This document shows, piece after piece, positions 1 to 5,551 of a stretch of DNA of 13,480 bases. The DNA lies in the NCBI GenBank assembly GCA_945888565.1, contig CAMDAL010000068.1:1-13480 (forward strand). Reading direction: 5' to 3'. The stretch's first letter is position 1, and every line of letters begins with the position of its first letter. The stretch is from Devosia equisanguinis. Its GTDB lineage: Bacteria; Pseudomonadota; Alphaproteobacteria; Rhizobiales; Devosiaceae. The notes beneath the pieces were generated by a model, which saw only the letters and a program-made list of their open reading frames with translations, was not told the DNA's origin and searched no databases. The translations under genes were made by a program, and so were the position numbers.

Positions 1-21
1 AAGGCCGGTATCGTCATCCAT
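1..21 (-). CDS. possible first codons of a leftward gene cut by the window edge
   Basis: On the minus strand an ATG at 21-19 opens a frame (Met-Asp-Asp-Asp-Thr-Gly-Leu) that runs off the left edge. The plus-strand frames across 1-150 give unconvincing peptides, so a gene divergent from the cyclotransferase is the simplest reading. No clear ribosome binding site precedes the ATG, and seven codons cannot identify a family, so this is a weak call. Confidence 0.25.
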
Positions 22-159
22 GGTGGGCGTGGCGCCTCAGTGGTCTGGAATTGCGTTGGTCCAAGCAACCAAAACCTATTCCAAATCAGCTGCTTACGCT
101 ACGTCCGCCAACCCACTTTCAGGCCCAGCGTGAATAAGACGGGCTAGACCAGGACGCCC

Positions 160-873
160 ATGCCACGAGCACCCCGCAAGATGCGCCTGACCGCGGCTCA
201 TGTGGCCCGGATGGCGCTCAAGGTGGTGCCGGACGCCGAGCCACTCGGTCCACCGCCGCCGCTGGTCGCACCGACCGACGAGGATTTTCGTGAGTTCGCC
301 CGAGACATCATCGCGGGGGCCGACGATCCCGGTCAGATCTGGGTGTTTGCCTATGGCTCGCTGATCTGGAAGCCGGCCTGCGACTTCGTCGAGATCCGCA
401 CCGGCACGGTACGGGGCTGGCACCGGGCCTTCTGCCTCGGCTGGAACACCCGCTTCCGCGGCTCGGAGGAAAATCCGGGCCTGATGCTGGCGCTCGACCG
501 GGGCGGTGCCTGCAAGGGGGCACTCTACCGGCTGCCACCGGGGCTCGAGGCGCAAAACGTCGAACTGCTGTGCCGCCGCGAGATGGGCTACAAGCCGTCG
601 CCGTTTCCACCCCGCTGGGTCACGGCGATGACAGAGCAGGGGCCGGTGCGGGCCTTCACGTTCTGCATCGATCGCAATTCCGGGCGCTATGTATCCGGGC
701 TCGACGAAAGCCGGATCGCTGACGCGCTGGCGAAGGCCGTGGGCGGGCGCGGCTCGATGGTCGAGTACCTGTTCCACACGGTCGACCACCTGGAGCGGCT
801 GGGCATACACGATCCTCACCTGTGGCGACTGCAGGAGTTGGTCGCGGCGCGGCTGGACGCTAACTCGCTGTAG
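160..873 (+). CDS. chaC: ChaC-type glutathione-specific gamma-glutamylcyclotransferase
   Basis: A 237-residue protein of the ChaC family, cytosolic enzymes that cleave the gamma-glutamyl bond of glutathione to give 5-oxoproline and Cys-Gly. The family's substrate-binding signature YGSLIW is at 65-70 and follows the first beta strand (IWVFAYGS). The catalytic glutamate is most likely E141 in the RREMGY stretch (139-144), matching the family pattern of Arg-Glu followed by Gly-Tyr. A conserved RGSMVEYL-like segment lies at 197-204. Length is normal for bacterial ChaC proteins with an N-terminal extension of about 55 residues. The ATG at 160 has AGGA at 151-154, five bases upstream; a second Met at codon 8 (181) is a less supported alternative. 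It stands alone, convergent with the lipoprotein gene. Family assignment is firm; glutathione as the in vivo substrate is inferred from the family. Confidence 0.93.
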   Translation: MPRAPRKMRLTAAHVARMALKVVPDAEPLGPPPPLVAPTDEDFREFARDIIAGADDPGQIWVFAYGSLIWKPACDFVEIRTGTVRGWHRAFCLGWNTRFRGSEENPGLMLALDRGGACKGALYRLPPGLEAQNVELLCRREMGYKPSPFPPRWVTAMTEQGPVRAFTFCIDRNSGRYVSGLDESRIADALAKAVGGRGSMVEYLFHTVDHLERLGIHDPHLWRLQELVAARLDANSL

Positions 874-876
874 TGG

Positions 877-905
877 GCGGGAGAGGGACCGTAGCCCCCC
901 TCCGC
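877..905. terminator. imperfect G/C hairpin between convergent genes
   Basis: A purine-rich arm (GCGGGAGAGGG from 877) faces a pyrimidine-rich arm (CCCCCCTCCGC, ending at 905) across a short loop, with unpaired bases in the stem. It sits in the 41-nt gap between the tails of the cyclotransferase and lipoprotein genes, where a bidirectional stop would be useful. There is no T-run on either side, so intrinsic termination is doubtful. Confidence 0.25.
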
Positions 906-914
906 TAGTCAGCG

Positions 915-1280
915 TCAGCCAGCCTTGAACTGCATGCCGCAGTTCTTGGAAATGTTTGCATGTTCGATGGCCTGCATCTCACCCTTGAGGCGCGCCACTT
1001 CGGCCGCGTTGCCCTTGTCTCCACCAATGAAGAACAAGGACGGCCAGAACAATACGACGCCGATGGCAGTCATGGCTACGTCTTTGCCTGCCTGCTGCTC
1101 CTGGGTACCAGTAGCCACCGCAGCTGCCTGACTTACACGCGCAGCCTCCTGGCCCAGCTGATCGCAAGTCAGATTCTGATAAAGAATCGGCGACACATAC
1201 GCTGGTGCAATATCTTTCGGGCTCGTCGCACAACCAGCGACGAAGAGCGGCAAAACAAGTGCCGCGATGCGAATATTCAT
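915..1280 (-). CDS. small conserved lipoprotein of unknown function
   Basis: A 121-residue protein with a short lipoprotein signal peptide: basic start (MNIRIAAL), hydrophobic core and lipobox VAGC with the modified cysteine at residue 17. The mature part has a pattern seen in small proteobacterial lipoproteins: Tyr-Gln-x-Leu-x-Cys-x-Gln (YQNLTCDQLGQEAARVSQ), a hydrophobic stretch ending WPSLFFIGGDKG, then a helix with RLKGEMQAIE and a C-terminal Lys-Asn-Cys. The two mature cysteines (39 and 114) could form a disulfide in the periplasm. The start was taken at 1280 because GGGGGT lies just upstream; a Met four codons earlier (1292) would lack this site and put the lipobox further in. Such proteins are sometimes labelled as ABC transporter components in databases, but nothing here supports that. 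Function unknown. Confidence 0.82.
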   Translation of the reverse strand: MNIRIAALVLPLFVAGCATSPKDIAPAYVSPILYQNLTCDQLGQEAARVSQAAAVATGTQEQQAGKDVAMTAIGVVLFWPSLFFIGGDKGNAAEVARLKGEMQAIEHANISKNCGMQFKAG

Positions 1281-1370
1281 AAAGACCCCCATGCCCTATT
1301 GGCGTCGCGACCATAAGCATTGCTGCTCAAGAGTCGAGGACCCTTGGGGGTTCTACCCATGCCTATGGTG

Positions 1371-1382
1371 AATTGCACAATT
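1371..1382. promoter_or_regulatory. short inverted repeat AATTG-N2-CAATT upstream of the lipoprotein gene
   Basis: A perfect 5-bp inverted repeat with a 2-base spacer, about 90 bases upstream of the lipoprotein start and just downstream of the DUF1127 terminator. This is where the lipoprotein promoter should be, so it could be an operator. I cannot place convincing -35 and -10 boxes, and a 12-bp AT-rich repeat can arise by chance. Confidence 0.25.
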
Positions 1383-1401
1383 GGGGGGGTGCGTGAAGCC
1401 C

Positions 1402-1448
1402 AACAAAAAAGCCGGGTCGGTCATTCCGAAGAAAGACTTGGACCCGGC
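1402..1448 (-). terminator. intrinsic terminator of the DUF1127 gene
   Basis: Read leftward, the arm GCCGGGTC (1448-1441) pairs perfectly with GACCCGGC (1418-1411). Inside it is a second stem (GTCTTTC/GAATGAC, one T-T mismatch) capped by a TTCG tetraloop. The stem is followed at once by TTTTTTG (1410-1404). Stem, stable tetraloop and T-run together make a strong rho-independent terminator, about 85 bases after the DUF1127 stop. There is no T-run in the rightward direction. Confidence 0.88.
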
Positions 1449-1532
1449 AGTTCATCAGGAAACAAGGCCGGTGGGTGGGCCGGCCCGAAGTTGGCACAAT
1501 CGAGGTAGTGCCAGGCGGAGGCAGCAATCCCG

Positions 1533-1805
1533 TCAGGGATTGAGCCAGTTGCGGGAGCTTTCGGCGCGCTTCTGGGCAAGGCGCAGGCCGGGGCGCTGCG
1601 AAGGGGCTTCCAGCGCCTCGAACAGGTCCTGGCGGTTGATGCCGAGATCGTCGAGACGGGCGGTGTCGTAGTCGAGAAGCGACTGCAGAGCGACACGGCG
1701 CGCACGGTTCGCCCGCGTCTTGGCGAACCAGTTCACCAATGCACTCAAAGGGTTGGACGATGCGGCAGCCATCGACGGCCGCTCGCTCGAAAGCAAGTGG
1801 ACCAT
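1533..1805 (-). CDS. DUF1127 domain small protein
   Basis: A 90-residue basic protein. The DUF1127 core spans about residues 23-65: a helix with WFAKTRANRARRVALQ, then LLDYDTARLDDLGINRQDLFEAL, which carries the family hallmark Leu-x-Asp-Leu-Gly-(Ile/Leu)-x-Arg. An N-terminal extension of about 20 residues and a 25-residue tail make it longer than the minimal 45-50 residue members. DUF1127 proteins of alphaproteobacteria have been linked to RNA maturation or turnover and to stress and phosphate physiology, for example CcaF1 of Rhodobacter; the role of this copy is not known. The ATG at 1805 was chosen because GGAGAAA lies about seven bases upstream; the same frame is open further upstream, but that part is the intergenic control region. 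It is divergent from a LysR-type regulator and ends in its own terminator, so it is probably a single-gene transcript. Confidence 0.88.
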   Translation of the reverse strand: MVHLLSSERPSMAAASSNPLSALVNWFAKTRANRARRVALQSLLDYDTARLDDLGINRQDLFEALEAPSQRPGLRLAQKRAESSRNWLNP

Positions 1806-1870
1806 AGTGTTTCTCCAGGTTCTCGGTTGTGGCCGGGGCGGGGAGCGCCGGGGCCGGTGCAGCGTCGGGG

Positions 1871-1910
1871 GCAATCCCGCTCGCTGATGATGCATGAGGT
1901 ACGGGCTTGC
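1871..1910 (-). promoter_or_regulatory. possible hairpin in the DUF1127 mRNA leader
   Basis: GCAATCCCGC (1871-1880) and ACGGGCTTGC (1901-1910) are near-complementary: a GCAA/TTGC end and a CCCG/CGGG block separated by one mismatch, with a 20-base loop. It lies in the leader that would be transcribed ahead of the DUF1127 ribosome binding site. It may affect translation or RNA stability; no riboswitch family is recognised. Confidence 0.3.
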
Positions 1911-1934
1911 CTTCCATTCGTCCAACAAATAGAT

Positions 1935-1961
1935 TTCATCCCGTTCATCAAAATTCGTGAT
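1935..1961. promoter_or_regulatory. LysR-type binding site ATC-N9-GAT with an extra TTCATC half-site
   Basis: ATC at 1947-1949 and GAT at 1959-1961 are separated by nine bases, the interrupted dyad (T-N11-A core) typical of LysR-type regulators such as NodD. A tandem TTCATC copy at 1935-1940 repeats the left half (TTCATC at 1944-1949) on the same face, nine bases away. The site ends 11 bases before the GTG start of the regulator and lies in the shared gap with DUF1127, so both autoregulation and control of DUF1127 are possible. Binding is inferred from pattern and position only. Confidence 0.55.
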
Positions 1962-1972
1962 GGGGTTTCGCC

Positions 1973-2860
1973 GTGACCGCGCCACTCGACCTCGACCAGT
2001 TGCAGAGCTTCTGTGCCATCGCCGATTGCGGCAGCTTCACCGAAGCGGCGCGCCGGGTGAACAAGACGCAGTCGGCGGTGTCGATGCAGATCAAGCGCCT
2101 TGAGGAGCGGCTTGGCCACCCGCTTCTGACACGGGACGGGCGGACGGTGGCGCTGACCGAGCATGGCGAGGCGCTGTATTCGCGGGCCCGCCGCATGCTG
2201 CGGATCAATTTCGAGATCATGGACCACTTCTCGGATGGCGACCTGAAGGGCTCGATCCGCTTCGGCGTGCCGGACGACTACGCTGTGCGGCTGCTGCCGG
2301 TGATCCTCTCGAGCTTTCAGCGCACCCATCCCAAGATCGTGGTCGACGTGCGCTGCCAGCCCTCGGAGGAACTGCTCGAGGGGATGAAGAAGGGCAAGTA
2401 CGACCTCATCGTCTTCACGCAGGGCACCAACCACGAATATGGCGAGCTGTTCCGCACCGAGCGGATGTTCTGGGTGGCGTCGCATGGCGGACAGGCGCTG
2501 TCGACGGAGCCGCTGCCGCTTGCGGGCGGGCTGCATTGCTGCTGGAAGGACAACGCGGTCGAGGCCCTGAACCGGATCGGACGTGACTACCGCATCGCCT
2601 ATACCAGCTCGAACGCCATGGCGATCGCGAGCGCGGTGCTTACGGACCTGGCGGTCGGCTTCCTGCCCGAGAGCGCGCTGCAGCCGGGGATGCGGGTGAT
2701 CGCCGAGGATCGCGACCTGCCACGGCTGCGCGATGCCGAGATCGCCATCATGCGGGCGAGCCATGCCTATGGCGGCATCTACGATGCGCTCGCCAGCCAC
2801 ATCGTGGCGTCGATGGGCAATCTCGACGGTCGCGACGCGCTGCCGATGGCGGCGGAATAG
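1973..2860 (+). CDS. LysR-type transcriptional regulator, possibly LsrB/VtlR-like
   Basis: A 295-residue regulator. The N-terminal winged helix-turn-helix spans about 7-65 with the LysR signature FCAIADCGSFTEAARRVNKT and QSAVSMQIKRLEERLG, followed by a linker helix (to about 90) and a LysR substrate-binding domain (about 93-282) with IRFGVPDDYAVRLLPVIL and DLAVGFLP. The start is GTG at 1973: an in-frame stop lies at 1958-1960 and no other start codon lies between, although the ribosome binding site is weak (GGGG at 1962-1965). Five cysteines (14, 19, 128, 189, 190) include a vicinal pair in the effector domain and two in the DNA-binding domain, which would allow thiol-based sensing. LysR genes next to DUF1127 genes recall VtlR of Brucella, a relative of LsrB of Sinorhizobium, which activates DUF1127 genes. 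Orthology is an inference; the effector is unknown. Confidence 0.88.
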   Translation: MTAPLDLDQLQSFCAIADCGSFTEAARRVNKTQSAVSMQIKRLEERLGHPLLTRDGRTVALTEHGEALYSRARRMLRINFEIMDHFSDGDLKGSIRFGVPDDYAVRLLPVILSSFQRTHPKIVVDVRCQPSEELLEGMKKGKYDLIVFTQGTNHEYGELFRTERMFWVASHGGQALSTEPLPLAGGLHCCWKDNAVEALNRIGRDYRIAYTSSNAMAIASAVLTDLAVGFLPESALQPGMRVIAEDRDLPRLRDAEIAIMRASHAYGGIYDALASHIVASMGNLDGRDALPMAAE

Positions 2861-3067
2861 ATCTTCCTGCAAGGGGCGGCTCCCAACTGGTTTTCGGGGG
2901 GAGTGTAAAGCGGGTCGTCGCTGGGGGGATAAGTGCGGGCGAGGGCCGGATTCTCGGGGCGTACGTCGGAGATTGGTCAGCCTCCCTACCCCATGCGGGT
3001 GTCCTTGATGAATGGATGCTGATCCGGAACTGAACAATCGGCGACAGTCAAAAATCGGTATCGACTG
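2861..3067. other. intergenic stretch after the regulator gene; no gene seen
   Basis: About 200 G-rich bases with no convincing coding frame and no hairpin followed by a T-run, so the regulator has no visible intrinsic terminator. The right end carries the inverted repeats listed separately. Confidence 0.5.
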
Positions 3068-3102
3068 TTGACTCGGCGATCGCTTCACTGGATCGATTGT
3101 TC
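3032..3102. repeat. nested inverted repeats upstream of the exported protein
   Basis: Outer arms GAACAATCG (3032-3040) and CGATTGTTC (3094-3102) are perfect 9-bp complements 53 bases apart. Inside them ACAGTC (3044-3049) and GACTGT (3063-3068) form a perfect 6-bp stem with a 13-base AT-rich loop. The right outer arm ends 18 bases before the ATG at 3121 and overlaps the candidate -10 region, so the arrangement could be a pair of operator half-sites, a looping operator or a structured leader. Confidence 0.5.
3068..3096 (+). promoter_or_regulatory. candidate promoter for the exported protein
   Basis: TTGACT at 3068-3073 closely matches a sigma-70 -35 box. Seventeen bases downstream is GATCGA (3091-3096), a poor -10 but correctly spaced, giving a start point near 3103 and a short leader containing GGGGGGA. 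The -35 box begins at the last base of the inner repeat. Confidence 0.4.
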
Positions 3103-3120
3103 CTATGGGGGGATGCGACG

Positions 3121-4044
3121 ATGCTTATAAGTGTTTTTAGCCTGGCGGCGATGCTGGCGCTGGTCGCGGGGGCAAGCGCGCAAGACACCGTCAGGATACA
3201 GCGCGATATCGACACCCTCTCTTCTCCACCGCTCGCCGAAGAGATCAGGTCGCTCGGCGAGAACAGCCCGAATGCCTATGTGCTGTTCATGCAAGATTAT
3301 CTGAAGAACATCGGCAGCTATGCCGGTCCGCTGAACGGGCAGCTGACCACCCCGACGATCCGCGCCATCGTCGGGCTCTGCCGCGAGGCCGGGTTTGCCG
3401 AATCCTGCATTCGCGGGCCGCTGCTGCCCGAGAGCATCGCGGCAGTATCACAGGTGGTGGCCGCCGCGCTGACGCCAGCGGTGGCCGAAGTGGTGGAGGA
3501 ACCACCGGCTGAGATGGAGATGGAGGCGGAGGCTGAAGCCGAGCTTGAAGAGGTGGTGGCGGAGGTCGTCGCGCCCGCGGAGCCTGCCGAGCCGCCAATC
3601 CTCCCTGAGGGGTGGCGGATCAATGACAACGGAAGTCGGGGCTCGCTGGGGGTGTCGACCGAACTGGTGTCGGCCGGACCCGCCGAGGCGGTGTTCCATT
3701 TCAGGGGCACGGCAACGCAGCGCGGCTACATCAACATCGACCTCGCACCCGTACAGCCTGCCGGTCCGGGCACCTGGGTAACGTCGGTCGAAGGATCAAG
3801 CGTTCATGCGCCGGATACAGCCGGCATCGTCCTGCTGAGGACAGCCAGGTTGAGCGACGACGCCTACCTCGGGGAACTGTTCGACGGGGTGCGGCTGGAA
3901 GCGGCGGCGCAACGCCTCACCGGCAGCGGGGTGGCGGACAGTGAGGTCACGCGCCTCATACCCCTCGTGCAGCTATGGGTCGAAGCGGACGAGGTGATCG
4001 ACGCGACCGTGACGCTTCGGAACCCGAAGTTCGGCAAGCAGTAG
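3121..4044 (+). CDS. exported protein with peptidoglycan-binding-like segment, acidic linker and beta-rich C-terminal domain; function unknown
   Basis: A 307-residue protein with a Sec signal peptide (MLISVFSLAAMLALVAGASA, cleavage expected after Ala20). Residues 50-90 (YVLFMQDYLKNIGSYAGPLN followed by a threonine/proline turn and TIRAI) resemble the short helical peptidoglycan-binding repeat with its G-x-Y-x-G-P-L-N-G pattern. Residues 117-160 are a low-complexity acidic Ala/Glu/Pro linker including EMEMEAEAEAELEE. Residues 164-307 look like a compact beta-sandwich with no catalytic motif I recognise; a carbohydrate- or ligand-binding role is conceivable. Cys87 and Cys96 could pair in the periplasm. 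ATG 3121 was preferred over an in-frame TTG at 3097 because only it places the signal peptide at the N-terminus and it follows GGGGGGA (3107-3113). It is convergent with gshA, whose stop is six bases away. No family name can be given safely. Confidence 0.78.
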   Translation: MLISVFSLAAMLALVAGASAQDTVRIQRDIDTLSSPPLAEEIRSLGENSPNAYVLFMQDYLKNIGSYAGPLNGQLTTPTIRAIVGLCREAGFAESCIRGPLLPESIAAVSQVVAAALTPAVAEVVEEPPAEMEMEAEAEAELEEVVAEVVAPAEPAEPPILPEGWRINDNGSRGSLGVSTELVSAGPAEAVFHFRGTATQRGYINIDLAPVQPAGPGTWVTSVEGSSVHAPDTAGIVLLRTARLSDDAYLGELFDGVRLEAAAQRLTGSGVADSEVTRLIPLVQLWVEADEVIDATVTLRNPKFGKQ

Positions 4045-4050
4045 CGCCGG

Positions 4051-5412
4051 CTACATCTCGGCTTCGTCGAAGATGCGGGTGAGGTCGCCGGCCCACTCGT
4101 GGTGGTACTTGTGGAGCCAGCGGTCGGCCTGGGTCATGCCGGTTTCGAGGGTGTGCTCGAGCGGGCGGAGATAGAGCGTTTCGTCCTCGCCGCTGACGAC
4201 ATGCCGGCGGCGGCGGAGGCCGTCGGTGGCGAGGTCGACGGTGAGGCGGGCGATGTCGGCGACGGTGCCCTGGCGGAACTTCGTCCTGAGCGCGGTGCGG
4301 GGCACCTCGTTGCGCAGGGTTTCGCGCTCCTCGTCGGTCCAGTCCTCGACCAGTTCCCAGGCGGCATCGAGCGAATCCTGATCGTAGAGCAGGCCGGCCC
4401 AGATGGCGGCCAGCGCCAGCACGTGGTCGCGGTCGCCCATGTCGGCGCCACGCATTTCGAGGAACTGCTTGAGGCGGACCTCGGGGAACAGGGTGGAGAG
4501 ATGGTTCTCCCAGTCCTTCACCGTCGGGCGCGCGCCGGGCAACTGGGGCAGCTTGCCGTCCATGAAGGCGCGGAAGTTTTCACCGGCGGTGTTGATGTAT
4601 TCGCCATTGCGGATGACGAAATACATCGGCACATCAAGGGCGTGCTCGGCATAGGCGTCGAAGCCGAAGCCATCCTTGAAGGCGAAGGGCAGCATGCCGG
4701 TGCGGGCCCGATCGGTATCGAGCCAGATCTGCGAGCGGAAGCTGAGATAGCCCGAGGGCTTACCATCGACGAAGGGCGAGTTGGCGAAGAGCGCCGTGAC
4801 TATCGGCTGCAGCGCCAGCGAGACACGCATCTTCCGGACCATGTCGGCCTCGTCGGAGAAGTCGAGGTTCGCCTGCACGGTGCACGAGCGGTACATCATT
4901 GAGGTGCCGAGGCTGCCGACCTTGTCCATGTAGGCGGTCATGATGCCGTAGCGCGACTTCGGCATCTTCGGGATATCGCGGACGGCCCAGAGCGGGGTAA
5001 CGCCGAGGCCGAGGAAATGAATGTTGAGCGGGCCGCCGACGGCGCGACAATCCTCGAGGTGGCTGTCGAGTTCGGCGGCAGCGCCGTGGATGGTGACCTG
5101 CGGCGCGCCGGACAGTTCAAACTGGCCGCCCGGTTCGAGCGAGATGCCGCCGATGGTTTCGTTACGGAGACCGATGGGGTTTTCGCCATCGAAGAACGGG
5201 TGCCAGCCGGTGCGGGCCTCGACGCCATCGAGCAGGGCATGGACGCCGTCAGTGCCCTCATAGCCAACCGGGGCGAGCGGGCCTTTGCGGTAGACGTGCT
5301 TCTCGTGTTCGGTGCCGATCCGCCACTCGGCGCGGGGCTTCGATCCCTGCGCCATGACGTCGATCAGGTCGTCCCGCGATTCGATCAGCGGGGCATGCTC
5401 TTCACCGGACAT
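4051..5412 (-). CDS. gshA: glutamate-cysteine ligase (plant/alphaproteobacterial type)
   Basis: A 453-residue enzyme that joins glutamate and cysteine with ATP to make gamma-glutamylcysteine, the first and usually rate-limiting step of glutathione synthesis, in the cytosol. It belongs to the GCS2-like class shared by plants and alphaproteobacteria. Signatures are RIGTEHEKH (31-39) with Glu35 and Glu37 as likely metal/glutamate ligands, EPGGQFELSGAP (93-104) and MMYRSCTVQANLDF (172-185). Length is normal and there is no frame break. Cysteines at 122 and 177 are visible; the redox-regulatory disulfides known in plant enzymes are not assumed here. The start at 5412 lies behind a weak AG-rich site. 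It sits 139 bases after rsmE on the same strand, and with chaC about 3 kb away the window holds both the synthesis and breakdown of glutathione. Confidence 0.95.
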   Translation of the reverse strand: MSGEEHAPLIESRDDLIDVMAQGSKPRAEWRIGTEHEKHVYRKGPLAPVGYEGTDGVHALLDGVEARTGWHPFFDGENPIGLRNETIGGISLEPGGQFELSGAPQVTIHGAAAELDSHLEDCRAVGGPLNIHFLGLGVTPLWAVRDIPKMPKSRYGIMTAYMDKVGSLGTSMMYRSCTVQANLDFSDEADMVRKMRVSLALQPIVTALFANSPFVDGKPSGYLSFRSQIWLDTDRARTGMLPFAFKDGFGFDAYAEHALDVPMYFVIRNGEYINTAGENFRAFMDGKLPQLPGARPTVKDWENHLSTLFPEVRLKQFLEMRGADMGDRDHVLALAAIWAGLLYDQDSLDAAWELVEDWTDEERETLRNEVPRTALRTKFRQGTVADIARLTVDLATDGLRRRRHVVSGEDETLYLRPLEHTLETGMTQADRWLHKYHHEWAGDLTRIFDEAEM

Positions 5413-5551
5413 GGAGACTCTCTACCTAGGCATCTTTTTGCCGCGCTTTCGAACCGGAAAGGTCTGCGACTTTTCCTGAAAGCACTCTGCAACCCGGTTC
5501 TGACCGGGCCGCGGCGAAAATAGCGGCGGTTTCGCTTAAAGCAATGGGCTT
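5413..5551 (-). promoter_or_regulatory. rsmE-gshA intergenic region with two short hairpins
   Basis: A 6-bp perfect stem CCCGGT/ACCGGG with a four-base loop lies at 5493-5508, and a weaker CTTTC/GAAAG stem at 5445-5460. Neither is followed by a T-run in the leftward direction, so they look like leader or mRNA-processing structures rather than terminators. A separate gshA promoter may lie here, but I cannot point to clear boxes. Confidence 0.3.

Noticed and set aside
1..159. End of a rightward gene at the left edge
   Set aside because: All three plus frames stay open for 40 or more codons, but their translations look random and lack any known C-terminal motif.
1745..3088. A 447-codon open frame on the minus strand across the LysR regulator
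   Set aside because: It is antisense to a clear LysR gene, is rich in Arg, His and Pro, and has no recognisable motif; a typical byproduct of high GC at codon position 3.
3097..3120. TTG start for the exported protein at 3097
   Set aside because: It would place eight residues before the signal peptide and has no ribosome binding site; the ATG at 3121 follows GGGGGGA.
5493..5508. Hairpin between rsmE and gshA as a terminator
   Set aside because: No T-run follows in the direction of transcription, so there is no support for termination between the two genes.
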